NCBI GenBank assembly: GCA_946478775.1
Contig: CAMLDR010000045.1
Coordinates: 1-25,135 of the forward strand
From: an uncultured Flavobacteriales bacterium
Lineage (GTDB): Bacteria; Bacteroidota; Bacteroidia; Flavobacteriales; Crocinitomicaceae
Direction: 5' to 3'
Length of the DNA: 25,135 nt
Shown piece by piece: positions 1-8,022 of the stretch. The stretch's first letter is position 1; every line of letters begins with the position of its first letter. The notes under the pieces were generated by a model. That model did no database searches, had not been told where the DNA came from, and saw only the letters and a program-made list of their open reading frames with translations. Made by a program: the position numbers and the translations under genes.

Positions 1-106
1 AATTGCAGATTCGGATTTTCTCTTTTTACAGCACCTAATTGGAGATACTTCATGTTGTGTGATTGATGCTTTGAAAATACTACTTTTTGACCAATTGAAC
101 AGCTAT
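1..106. other. Unresolved window edge, possible gene fragment
   Basis: These bases lie outside the neighbouring operon and cannot be assigned. On the minus strand an ATG at 51-53 opens a frame that runs off the window edge (it begins MKYLQLGAVKRENP), which would fit a new gene starting just after the terminator at 107-146. On the plus strand one frame is also open from base 2 to a stop near 147, but it runs through the terminator palindrome, so it is less credible. I do not recognise either peptide. Confidence 0.25.
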
Positions 107-146
107 AAAAAAGCATCCCCCAACTCATTGAATGAATTGAGGGACT
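107..146 (-). terminator. Rho-independent terminator of the response regulator/dCMP deaminase/protease operon
   Basis: Arms at 116-129 and 131-144 form a long stem with two G-T type mismatches. On the minus strand the stem is followed by GC and then six T residues (107-112). It lies 23 bases past the stop codon of the S41 protease, as expected for the end of a minus-strand operon. Confidence 0.8.
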
Positions 147-168
147 AATTTATTTATCCGAATTCCGA

Positions 169-1740
169 TTAACGGTTCAAATGAACCAGTGCTTTTTGGA
201 CCTCCTTATCGTAAGAAGCAACGATGAAAAAATAACCTTCTTCAATAAACAGCTGACGGGCAATTTCTGCTTTCATCACGTGTTTGATCAACTCTTCACT
301 TCGCGCAAAATCAGCGACATCGTATGGAATCTTTAATTTCTCTCCTTCAGCGATCAACTTTTGGATCAGTGGTTTTGACGGATTGAATTCCTTATTGAAT
401 TCCTGAATAGAAGACCACGCATTTCGTTTATTCGCTACGAAATCAAAAGCTACCTGCTGGAATGCTCCGGAATAGCGAAGTGTCAGATAGTAAATCGTGG
501 AATTCGAGGTGTCTAAAGGCACAAAAATATCCGGCATGATTCCGCCGCCATCGTAGACGATTCGTCCGTTAAGTGTTTTAAACTTGTTGGCGTTCTTGAA
601 AACAGAAGAGTCCGGAGTAAAGTATTCTCCGTTGTCCCTTCTTTTATCGTTGCTGTGGTAATAATCCTCATAGCTTTCACCGAACGGTTTCTGGATACAA
701 CGACCCGAAGGAGTATAATACCGGGCAATTGTTAATCTCAGGTCACTTTTATCCGAAAGCGAGAAATCCTGCTGCACCAATCCTTTTCCAAAAGATCTTC
801 GCCCGATGATCATTCCGCGATCATTGTCCTGGATTGCACCTGCCACGATTTCAGAAGCTGAAGCGGAGTTTTCATTGATTAGCACCACCAGCTGTGTTTT
901 TTCCAGCAATCCGCCGGCCCTTGCATAGCGGGTGGTATTGAGGAATTTTTTTCCTTTGATCATGACGATTTTTTGACCTTCCGGTAAAAATTCATCTGCA
1001 ATCTTAACCGCTCCGTCCAAAACTCCACCCCCGTTATCTCTGAGATCAAAAATTAACTTCTTCATTCCTTTACCTTTCAGCCTATCGGCGGCATAATGGA
1101 ATTCTTCCGCACTTGAAAGCGAAAAATTGTCCAGACGGATATACCCGGTTTTTCCATCAAGCATTTGAGAACATACGATGGAAGGAATAGGAATTACTCC
1201 CCGTACAATGGTTTTTTCAATCTTCTTTTTATTGCGGTAAAGCTGAATTTTTACTTTCGTGTTGGGTTCGCCCTTCAGTTTCCCCAGTACGTCCTCGTTT
1301 TTAATTTTTTTGCGGGCTATATTTTTTCCGTCGATCATCAGGATCTTATCTCCAGCCAAAACTCCCATTCTCAAAGAAGGTGAACCGGGAATCACATTGG
1401 TAACACACAAGGTGTCGCGGATAATTGCAAAGCGAATTCCTATTCCCCCGAACTTGCCGTCAATTTGCTCGTTCACAGCCTGCAGGTCTTCAGAAGGAAT
1501 ATAGTTTGAATGCGGGTCCAGTTCATGGAGCATATCCGAAATGGTCTTTTCAAACAATTTCTTGCTTTCGATCGAATCCACGTATTCCCTGTCCAGCAGG
1601 TTGATAATTTCCTGCATTTTGGAGTAAGATCCCGAAACCTGCTGAGGAGCCGGTTGATTTAATCGGGAGCCAAGCAACAGACCAATGACCAAAAAGACCA
1701 TTAATAAGGCGGGATAAACAAAGGCGTATTTTCTATTCAT
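169..1740 (-). CDS. S41 family C-terminal processing peptidase (membrane-anchored)
   Basis: A 523-residue tail-specific protease that cleaves envelope proteins near their C terminus. Residues 8-24 form one hydrophobic N-terminal segment, probably a signal anchor that places the enzyme in the periplasm. A PDZ domain covers about 97-170 (GGIGIRF; GSPSLRMGVLAGD). The S41 core follows, with the substrate-binding strand LIFDLRDNGGG at 229-239. The catalytic Ser-Lys dyad is inferred as S294 within NSASASEI and K319 within SFGKG, a spacing of 25 as in Tsp and CtpB, with Q323 four residues later. The start codon directly abuts the dCMP deaminase stop (TAAATG, no gap), so the two genes are surely co-transcribed and probably translationally coupled. 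The start is fixed by this junction and by the N-terminal anchor. Natural substrates cannot be read from the sequence. Confidence 0.93.
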   Translation of the reverse strand: MNRKYAFVYPALLMVFLVIGLLLGSRLNQPAPQQVSGSYSKMQEIINLLDREYVDSIESKKLFEKTISDMLHELDPHSNYIPSEDLQAVNEQIDGKFGGIGIRFAIIRDTLCVTNVIPGSPSLRMGVLAGDKILMIDGKNIARKKIKNEDVLGKLKGEPNTKVKIQLYRNKKKIEKTIVRGVIPIPSIVCSQMLDGKTGYIRLDNFSLSSAEEFHYAADRLKGKGMKKLIFDLRDNGGGVLDGAVKIADEFLPEGQKIVMIKGKKFLNTTRYARAGGLLEKTQLVVLINENSASASEIVAGAIQDNDRGMIIGRRSFGKGLVQQDFSLSDKSDLRLTIARYYTPSGRCIQKPFGESYEDYYHSNDKRRDNGEYFTPDSSVFKNANKFKTLNGRIVYDGGGIMPDIFVPLDTSNSTIYYLTLRYSGAFQQVAFDFVANKRNAWSSIQEFNKEFNPSKPLIQKLIAEGEKLKIPYDVADFARSEELIKHVMKAEIARQLFIEEGYFFIVASYDKEVQKALVHLNR

Positions 1741-2193
1741 TTAGTTTGGGTCTGAGATATGGACAACTTCAACACCTGCGCTCCGTAAGAAATCAACGCC
1801 TGTGGTATCTTTATATTCCGTCATGTAAACAACTCTTGTGATCCCGGCCTGAAGCACCAATTTACTGCAGTCTTTGCAAGGAGATAAAGTAATAAATAAG
1901 GTTGCGTCGCTGCAATCATTTGTAGAACGCGCTACTTTCAAAATGGCATTTGCTTCCGCGTGCAGTACGTACCATTCGGTTTCTCCCTGCTGATTTTCGC
2001 AGCAATTTGGAAATCCGGCCGGGGTTCCGTTATATCCGTCAGAAATAATCCTTCCGTTACGCACAATGAGTGCTCCCACTTTTTTGCGCTCACAATGGGA
2101 CAATTCGGCCCAGGTTTGAGCCATTCTCAAATAGGCTTTATCGTAACGCAATCTTTTTTCTTCTGTTATTTCTCTGTCAAGTTCTACAACCAT
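1741..2193 (-). CDS. dCMP deaminase (ComEB-like cytidine/deoxycytidylate deaminase)
   Basis: A 150-residue zinc deaminase, predicted to convert dCMP to dUMP and so feed dTMP synthesis in the cytoplasm. The zinc site is complete: H78 and E80 in HAEANAI, and C106 and C109 in SPCKDC, with E80 as proton shuttle. The motif YNGTPAGFPNC (54-64) is characteristic of the dCMP deaminase/ComEB branch rather than cytidine deaminase or tRNA adenosine deaminase. The length is normal for the family. It starts 15 bases after the response-regulator stop and its stop touches the protease ATG, so it is the middle gene of a three-gene operon. The operon partners share no obvious pathway with it. Confidence 0.93.
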   Translation of the reverse strand: MVVELDREITEEKRLRYDKAYLRMAQTWAELSHCERKKVGALIVRNGRIISDGYNGTPAGFPNCCENQQGETEWYVLHAEANAILKVARSTNDCSDATLFITLSPCKDCSKLVLQAGITRVVYMTEYKDTTGVDFLRSAGVEVVHISDPN

Positions 2194-2208
2194 GCTGCAA
2201 AGATAGGA

Positions 2209-2901
2209 TTAATCGGGTAAGGTAAATTTATATCCAACACCCCGGATCGAATGGAAAAATTGCGGGTTCTTCGGATCTTCTTCAAATAATTTCCGAAAAT
2301 TCAGGATGTAATTATCAATGGTGCGCCCTGTAGGAAACTGATCATTTGTCCATAAGGTGTTGAGGATTTCATCGCGGGAAACCACCTCGTCTTTCCGGGA
2401 AAAAAATAACTGGATGAGCTCCATTTCACGTTTGCTTAATTCCTGTTTTTCACCTGAAAGCATATTTTCCACTTCAAATGAAGCAGCCAGTACACGGTGA
2501 TTTCCAATTTTTATTTCCGAAGGAAGATTCACTTGTTTTTTATTCGGCTGAACCAGAATGGAGCAGCGCAGGATAAATTCTTCCAGGTCAAAAGGTTTTG
2601 GCAGATAATCGTTTGCTCCTAATTTCAACCCGGCAATGCGGTCAATCGTGTTTCCTTTGGCAGAAATAAAAATAATCGGCACATCAGAAGCTTCTCTGAA
2701 CGCTCTGCAAATATCCAATCCGCTGACTTCCGGTAGCATCACGTCTAAAATCACCAGGTCATAGTTGTCCAATCGGTCTTTCATCGCTAAAGCCGCTCTG
2801 CCATTGTTGATCGTGGTTACAGAGTAGCCTTCCAATTCCAGATTAAACTGAATTATTTCAAGCAAACTTTGCTCGTCTTCGATCACTAAAACCTTATTCA
2901 T
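2209..2901 (-). CDS. OmpR/PhoB-family response regulator
   Basis: A 230-residue two-domain DNA-binding response regulator. The receiver domain (about 1-120) has the acidic pair E8/D9, phospho-acceptor D53 in VILDVMLP, the switch serine S80 in FISAKG and the conserved K102 in LPKPF. The C-terminal winged helix (about 130-228) carries the family pattern LSKREMELIQLF and ends in IRGVGYKFTLPD, as in OmpR/PhoB proteins. No histidine kinase gene lies within the window; it may sit elsewhere, so the regulator is an apparent orphan here. It is the first gene of an operon with dCMP deaminase and the S41 protease, and it is transcribed divergently from the secreted protease gene across 61-91 bp. No clear promoter element was seen on its side of the gap. 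Confidence 0.93.
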   Translation of the reverse strand: MNKVLVIEDEQSLLEIIQFNLELEGYSVTTINNGRAALAMKDRLDNYDLVILDVMLPEVSGLDICRAFREASDVPIIFISAKGNTIDRIAGLKLGANDYLPKPFDLEEFILRCSILVQPNKKQVNLPSEIKIGNHRVLAASFEVENMLSGEKQELSKREMELIQLFFSRKDEVVSRDEILNTLWTNDQFPTGRTIDNYILNFRKLFEEDPKNPQFFHSIRGVGYKFTLPD

Positions 2902-2933
2902 AAGACAAACTTCTATAAAAAAGCGTTTTCAAG

Positions 2934-2965
2934 TTGGTATCTTGTGTTAAAAGAGTGTAATTTTG
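2934..2965 (+). promoter_or_regulatory. Bacteroidota-type promoter of the secreted protease gene
   Basis: TTG at 2934-2936 and TAATTTTG at 2958-2965 match the -33/-7 consensus (TTG, TAnnTTTG) with a 21-base spacer. Transcription would begin around 2970, leaving a leader of about 20 bases before the ATG at 2993. The upstream in-frame TTG at 2963 lies inside the -7 element, which argues against it as start codon. Confidence 0.6.
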
Positions 2966-2992
2966 AGTAAACTACACATAAATATAAGCACA

Positions 2993-5467
2993 ATGCTAAA
3001 ATATCTTTTAATGCTCGGCATATTCCTGTCGTTTAACACAGCATTAAATGCACAAGTAAGTGAGGGCGGACTTCCGATAGGGTTACAAAAGGTAACTACT
3101 ACCGGCATTGCTCCATTCCAATATGACCCCACTGTTTACAGTGTTAGCAAACCAAATATCGCTGCAGCCAGGAATGAAGATGCTGCAAATGATTCAAAAG
3201 GAGCTTATCGTGTAGGTTTGAATGTTCCTGTTTCTATCACCATGAATAATTCGGGAACGTGGACTTTGCTTCCAAACGGAACGAAAGTTTGGAGATTGAT
3301 TATCAGTGGAAAAGATGCTCAGGCATTGGGGCTGTATTTCTCAGAAGCCGTTCAAATCCCTGCCGGCGGAAAATTATTTGCTTATAACGAGAACGGCTTG
3401 CAGGTTTTGGGAGCTTATACTTCTGCAACGGATTATTTCCAGGCAATGGAAATGGTTCAGGGAGAAAAATTGTACCTGGAGTACAGCGCACCTGCATGGG
3501 TTCAGGAAACTCCTGCTTTCAGTATCAGTGAAGTGGTTTATTTCTATCGCGGAGTGGAAGAACATATAAACGCATTTGCCGGGAACGAGATCCCTGAAAA
3601 AGCTGCAAGCTGCGAAGTCGATGTGGCCTGTTCCGAAGGAAACAGCTGGGCAAATCAGATCAAATCGGTGGTTCATTATACGTTTAATATCAATAGTTCA
3701 ACCTACGTTTGTTCTGCAGCAACCATCAATAACACTTCCAATAACTGCAAACCTTATATCCTCACTGCCTGGCATTGTGGTGAACGTGTAGCCGGACAAT
3801 CTATCGCAACATGGGTTTGGTACTGGAAATACCAAAAAACAACTTGTGCTACAGGAACAGCCAATTACAACGATCCTTCGAAAGGAACCAAAACAATGAC
3901 CGGCGGAACTGTAAAAGCTTCTTCCGGAAACGGAACGCTGAATAATCCCCCAGGACAATATGAGGTAGCGGGATCTGATTTTTATCTGGTCGAATTGAAT
4001 GCACAGCCTCCCGCTTCCTACGATGTATATTATGCGGGTTGGGACAGAACCAATTCATCTTCCGGAAACGGAGTAGGAATTCACCATCCTGCCGGAAGTG
4101 CAAAGAAAATTTCTACCTATTCCGAGGCTTTAACAAGTGAGACTTACAACAGCGGTGCTGCGAATGCACATTGGAGAGTTATCTGGACAACCACTGCAAA
4201 TGGTCACGGTGTTACCGAAGGTGGGTCTTCCGGTTCGCCCATTTTCAATACAGCAGGAAGAATTGTAGGGCAGCTTTCCGGAGGCCGCTCTGCCTGCACG
4301 GCAAGTGGTAATACCGGACCCAGTCAGCCGGACATGTATGGAAAATTGTATTCCGATTGGGACCAAAACGGTACGGCGGCAAACGCACAATTGAAACCCT
4401 GGTTAGATCCAGTGAATACAGGAGCAACTAACCTGGCAGGATTGGCTGCTCCATGCGCTGTGACTCCTACTTCGCCTGTTGCACAGTTTATTGCGAATCC
4501 AACTACCGTAAGTGTCGGAGGAACCTCTCAATTTACGGATCAGTCAACCGGAACTCCCACTTCCTGGTCTTGGATAATCACTCCGGCAACCGGCTGGACT
4601 TACACAGGCGGCACGAATGCAAATTCTCAGAATCCCCAGCTTACTTTTACTTCAGGCGGAACTTATACCGTTGAACTGACCGTTTCGAATGCATCCGGCT
4701 CTGATTCAGAATTGAAAACGGATTACATTTACGTCACCACGGCAACATCTCCATGTACGGCAACATCTGTTTATTGTGATGAGTTCATTCAAAAAGTAGT
4801 TTTGGAAACGATCAACAATGAAACCGGTTGTAATAATTACACGAATTACAATTTAAGTGCCGCCTTAATAAAAGGTCAAACTTACAGCATTACGATTATT
4901 CCACAGATTAGCGGAGGACAACCGGGAAGTGCTTACATCGGTGATGAAATTGCTGCCTGGATTGATTTCAACAGTGATTTTGACTTTGACGATGCCAATG
5001 AGCGCATTGCTTTTGTATCCATCGTGGCGGGATCTTCCCTGGTTTTCAATTTTACCGTGCCTTCGAATGCAGTAACGGGAATCGTTAAGATGCGCACGCG
5101 AATAGTGTTTAATCCAGCCCAGGGGGGAGAAGGACCGATACAACCTTGTGGAAATACCAATTACGGTGAAGTGGAAGATTACAACATTGTTCTTTCGAAT
5201 TCCCTTGGTTTGGAACAAAATCACCTGGATGGAATCTCCATTTATCCGAATCCGGCACTGGATGAAGTAACTGTGGACCTTTCAGGAGTTGAGACGGAAA
5301 ATCTCTCAATCGAATGGATGGATATGACCGGAAAAGTGATCCTGACTCAGCACAATATCTCGGGAAACAGCGCTGTTTTCGATTTAAGTTCAGTGGCAAA
5401 AGGAAGTTACCAAATCCGAATTTCAGACGGAACCATTCAGCGAATTGCACGAATTGTAAAACTATAG
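2993..5467 (+). CDS. Secreted trypsin-like serine protease with PKD, GEVED and T9SS sorting domains
   Basis: An 824-residue exported protease. An N-terminal signal peptide (about 1-21, ending LNAQ) is followed by a propeptide-like region of about 170 residues. The chymotrypsin-fold domain resembles lysyl-endopeptidase-type proteases of Bacteroidota: H261 in TAWHCG, D329 in GSDFYLVE and S413 in GGSSGSP form the likely triad, with several cysteines around them. A PKD domain (about 496-580) and a GEVED domain (about 630-732, ending NYGEVEDYNI) follow. The final 85 residues (ISIYPNPALDEVTV ... KGSYQIRI) are a type A T9SS C-terminal sorting domain, so the protein should cross the outer membrane by T9SS and be released or attached at the surface. 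I chose the ATG at 2993 over an upstream TTG because it gives a compact signal peptide and lies downstream of the promoter. Cleavage specificity is not certain. Confidence 0.92.
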   Translation: MLKYLLMLGIFLSFNTALNAQVSEGGLPIGLQKVTTTGIAPFQYDPTVYSVSKPNIAAARNEDAANDSKGAYRVGLNVPVSITMNNSGTWTLLPNGTKVWRLIISGKDAQALGLYFSEAVQIPAGGKLFAYNENGLQVLGAYTSATDYFQAMEMVQGEKLYLEYSAPAWVQETPAFSISEVVYFYRGVEEHINAFAGNEIPEKAASCEVDVACSEGNSWANQIKSVVHYTFNINSSTYVCSAATINNTSNNCKPYILTAWHCGERVAGQSIATWVWYWKYQKTTCATGTANYNDPSKGTKTMTGGTVKASSGNGTLNNPPGQYEVAGSDFYLVELNAQPPASYDVYYAGWDRTNSSSGNGVGIHHPAGSAKKISTYSEALTSETYNSGAANAHWRVIWTTTANGHGVTEGGSSGSPIFNTAGRIVGQLSGGRSACTASGNTGPSQPDMYGKLYSDWDQNGTAANAQLKPWLDPVNTGATNLAGLAAPCAVTPTSPVAQFIANPTTVSVGGTSQFTDQSTGTPTSWSWIITPATGWTYTGGTNANSQNPQLTFTSGGTYTVELTVSNASGSDSELKTDYIYVTTATSPCTATSVYCDEFIQKVVLETINNETGCNNYTNYNLSAALIKGQTYSITIIPQISGGQPGSAYIGDEIAAWIDFNSDFDFDDANERIAFVSIVAGSSLVFNFTVPSNAVTGIVKMRTRIVFNPAQGGEGPIQPCGNTNYGEVEDYNIVLSNSLGLEQNHLDGISIYPNPALDEVTVDLSGVETENLSIEWMDMTGKVILTQHNISGNSAVFDLSSVAKGSYQIRISDGTIQRIARIVKL

Positions 5468-5468
5468 C

Positions 5469-6593
5469 TTGAAGAAACCAAGGGTTATTGTTAGTGTCAT
5501 CAATGATTTGAATACCGATCAGCGTGTTCATAAGGTTTGTTCGTTTATTGAAAACCAGGGATATGAGGTGTTGCTGGTAGGGCGCGCACTCAGGTCGAGT
5601 CAAAAAATGGAACACAGAAGCTACCGCACCAAACGGTTCCGGATGTTTTTTGAAACCGGCGCCTTATTCTATGCCTGGTTCAATTTTCGCTTATTTTGGT
5701 TTCTGCTGTTTCATTCTTCCAACATCCTGGTGGCAAACGACCTCGATACTTTACTTCCGAATTACCTGGTTTCGAAACTGAAAAGGACCAGGTTGGTTTA
5801 TGATTCGCATGAGTATTTTACGGAAGTTCCTGAACTAATCAACCGTCCGAAAGTAAGGGCTGTTTGGGAACGGATAGAGCGCTTTATTTTCCCCAAACTC
5901 AAATTGGTCAGTACCGTTAATCTTTCTATTGCTCAAAAATACCAGGAAAAATATGGCGTTCCCCTCAAAGTAGTCCGCAATGTTTCACCCCTTTGGAATC
6001 CATCCCATATCCGCTCCAAAAACGAACTGGGAATCCCGGAAGGAAAACACGTTTTGATCATGCAGGGCGCAGGACTGAATGTCGACAGAGGTGTTGAAGA
6101 AGCAATCCGGATGATGCCTTTTTTGGAAAATGCGGTGTTGATTATTGTTGGAGACGGTGACATTATTCCGAAGATGAAGGGTTTGGTTGAGAAAGAAAAC
6201 TGGCAGGAACGAGTACTTTTCTTTGGAAAAAGACCTTACCGGGAATTGCTTCAATTCACGCAGCAGGCAGACCTGGGGTTGAGTTTCGACCAACCTACCA
6301 ATCCCAATTATTTGTTTTCACTTCCCAATAAGATTTTCGATTACATCCATACTTCAACGCCAATTATTTGCTCCGACCTGGTGGAAGTTTCCAAACTCGT
6401 AAAAGGGTATAACCTGGGAGAAGTTGTAACAAATTTTGACCCGGAGCACCTCGCTCATCAGATCCAAACTATTTTGAACAACCCGAAATTGAGGGAACTT
6501 TGGAAAAACAATTGTAAAATTGCCGCAGGTAAAGAAAATTGGGAAGTTGAAGTACAGCAATTAAATGAGTTCTATCCGAAAGTGCATGCATAA
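5469..6593 (+). CDS. GT-B fold glycosyltransferase (GT4-like), TTG start
   Basis: A 374-residue predicted sugar transferase acting on the cytoplasmic side of envelope polysaccharide synthesis. The N-terminal half begins with a Rossmann strand and loop (PRVIVSVINDLNTDQRVHKV) and contains the acceptor-side motif VYDSHEYFTEVPEL. The C-terminal half has the donor-binding pattern of GT4 enzymes: GAGLNVDRGVEEAI, then IIVGDGD and SLPNKIFDYIHTSTPIICSD. The only start that keeps the first strand is TTG at 5469; the next ATG, at 5608, would remove it. The start comes one base after the protease stop codon, and the stop overlaps the next gene by 8 bases, so all three genes appear to be one transcript. 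Donor and acceptor sugars are unknown. Confidence 0.87.
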   Translation: MKKPRVIVSVINDLNTDQRVHKVCSFIENQGYEVLLVGRALRSSQKMEHRSYRTKRFRMFFETGALFYAWFNFRLFWFLLFHSSNILVANDLDTLLPNYLVSKLKRTRLVYDSHEYFTEVPELINRPKVRAVWERIERFIFPKLKLVSTVNLSIAQKYQEKYGVPLKVVRNVSPLWNPSHIRSKNELGIPEGKHVLIMQGAGLNVDRGVEEAIRMMPFLENAVLIIVGDGDIIPKMKGLVEKENWQERVLFFGKRPYRELLQFTQQADLGLSFDQPTNPNYLFSLPNKIFDYIHTSTPIICSDLVEVSKLVKGYNLGEVVTNFDPEHLAHQIQTILNNPKLRELWKNNCKIAAGKENWEVEVQQLNEFYPKVHA

Positions 6594-7689
6594 TAAAATT
6601 CATATCGTTTCCTTTGACGTCCCGTTTCCTCCGGATTACGGCGGAGTGCTGGATGTTCACCTAAGAGCGAAAGGGTTAAAACAATTGGGTTATTCGGTCA
6701 TTCTTCATTGCTACGAATATGGACGAGGACGAGGCCATGACTTTTCCGAGATTGCAGACGAAATTTACTATTACGATCGCAAAAACGGCGTGAAATCTAT
6801 TCTTTCAAACCTTCCCTACATCGTAAAAAGCCGGAATTCGGAAGAGTTGCTAAACCGCTTGCTTGCAGATAATTTTCCTGTTCTGCTGGAAGGGCAGCAT
6901 GCGACTTTTTGGATCAAGGAACTAGTCAAAAATAATCGAAAAGTGGCTGTACGTATGCACAACATCGAGTGGCAGTACTACCGGGATCTGGCAAAAGATG
7001 CAAAAACCACTTCCGAGCGGCTATTCTTTAGTCTGGAATCGCGAAAACTCCGAAAACACGAAAATCAGCTGAAGAAAGTTCCGGTTTTGTGCATTTCGGA
7101 AAGTGACCGGGAGTACTATCAAAACCTAGGTTTTCAGGCGGTTTATCTTCCCGTTACAATAAATCCGGATTTGATCTTAGCTCCCAAAGAAGCTGCTCCT
7201 TTTGCATTGTATCATGGTAATTTATCGGTCCCGGAAAACCGGGAGGCGATTGATAAACTGATCCTGGAAAATAAACGGAAGCAATTTGAACTTCCACTAG
7301 TTGTTGCGGGCAAAAATCCAGGTCCCGTGCTAATTAAAAAAATTCAGGCTCAAGGCTGGCAATGCATTGAAAATCCGAACGATATCGAATTAAACGATTT
7401 GATGCGAAGCTGCTCGTTGCATTTATTGATCGGGTTCAAGTCGTCGGGAATCAAGCTCAAAGTTATCCGAGCCTTGCTCACCGGAAAACCTTGTATTGCA
7501 ACGAAAGAAATGACCGGAACACCCGGACTAGAGAAACACTGTGAGATCTGGGATCCGATTTTACCTTTGGCCGACAAGCTGAGTAATGTATTCAACTCAC
7601 ATCATTATCCCACCAATCGATTGGAAGAATTGCAGGAAGAGTTTGGGGTTGAAAGGCTGAAGCTTGCATTGGAAGAAATAGGGTTCTGA
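6586..7689 (+). CDS. GT-B fold glycosyltransferase (GT4-like)
   Basis: A 367-residue second glycosyltransferase. It opens with a strand and glycine loop typical of GT-B enzymes (KIHIVSFDVPFPPDYGGVLD), has VRMHNIEWQYYRDLA in the N-terminal domain and a C-terminal donor domain with ALYHGNLSVPENREAI, LVVAGKNPG and GIKLKVIRALLTGKPCIATKEM. I prefer the ATG at 6586 because the conserved strand follows directly; an in-frame ATG at 6565 would lengthen the overlap with the previous gene to 29 bases. The ATG-containing overlap (ATGCATAA, 6586-6593) suggests translational coupling. The two neighbouring transferases are distinct in sequence, so they probably add different residues to one glycan. The operon ends at a strong terminator near 7796-7836. 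Confidence 0.85.
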   Translation: MHNKIHIVSFDVPFPPDYGGVLDVHLRAKGLKQLGYSVILHCYEYGRGRGHDFSEIADEIYYYDRKNGVKSILSNLPYIVKSRNSEELLNRLLADNFPVLLEGQHATFWIKELVKNNRKVAVRMHNIEWQYYRDLAKDAKTTSERLFFSLESRKLRKHENQLKKVPVLCISESDREYYQNLGFQAVYLPVTINPDLILAPKEAAPFALYHGNLSVPENREAIDKLILENKRKQFELPLVVAGKNPGPVLIKKIQAQGWQCIENPNDIELNDLMRSCSLHLLIGFKSSGIKLKVIRALLTGKPCIATKEMTGTPGLEKHCEIWDPILPLADKLSNVFNSHHYPTNRLEELQEEFGVERLKLALEEIGF

Positions 7690-7899
7690 AATAAAATTCT
7701 AACAAAGAGGATCTTAGGTTTCCCTCTTTGGAGAAGTATAGCTAAATTCTGTAATTTCCTTTAAATTCCCTAAAACCCAGGTAATAACTCAAAAAAACCT
7801 AACTGCCCAGTTGTGAGTGGGCAGTTAGGTTTTTATTAAAAATTCAACCAAATTTCACTTCAAATTCCAAAAATGAAAGTAGCATGAGAAGAGAATCGT
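7690..7899. other. Intergenic stretch after the glycosyltransferase operon
   Basis: Together with the operator region that follows, this forms a 333-base gap without a gene. It holds an 8-bp perfect inverted repeat (CAAAGAGG at 7703-7710 with CCTCTTTG at 7723-7730, not followed by a T run) and the main terminator described separately. No open frame worth calling was seen. Confidence 0.6.
7796..7836 (+). terminator. Strong rho-independent terminator after the glycosyltransferase operon
   Basis: A perfect 14-bp stem (7796-7809 with 7818-7831) closes an 8-base loop and is followed by a T-rich tail. A run of A residues before the stem lets it work in either direction. It separates the protease/glycosyltransferase operon from the AraC/Tag operon. 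Confidence 0.92.
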
Positions 7900-7961
7900 C
7901 ATTTTGGCTACAACATCACTCAAAACAGCTACAATGCAACTGTTTTTTCTTCCGATGTTTG
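7900..7961 (+). promoter_or_regulatory. Class I tandem operator and promoter of the first AraC gene
   Basis: Two direct half-sites start 21 bases apart: CATTTTGGCTACAA at 7900-7913 and CAAAACAGCTACAA at 7921-7934. A -7-like element GATGTTTG lies at 7954-7961, exactly 33 bases after the start of the second half-site. The first half-site and the two bases before it (GTCATTTTGGCTACAA) are identical to a site before the SDR-A operon, which has the same 21 and 33 base geometry. A two-turn direct repeat next to the promoter is the usual arrangement for AraC-family binding. Autoregulation by the adjacent gene product is inferred. Confidence 0.75.
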
Positions 7962-8022
7962 TATCCGTTTTATTGAAGGGATCAGGCTTTTATTTGAATG
8001 ATTATGAACTAAATTTGAAGGA

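Noticed and set aside
2963..2992. In-frame TTG start ten codons upstream of the secreted protease ATG
   Set aside because: The TTG lies within the probable -7 promoter element, and the added residues would lengthen the signal peptide needlessly.
4865..5615. Long minus-strand reading frames opposite the protease C terminus and the first glycosyltransferase
   Set aside because: They are shadows of well-supported plus-strand genes, lack family motifs and overlap several domains.
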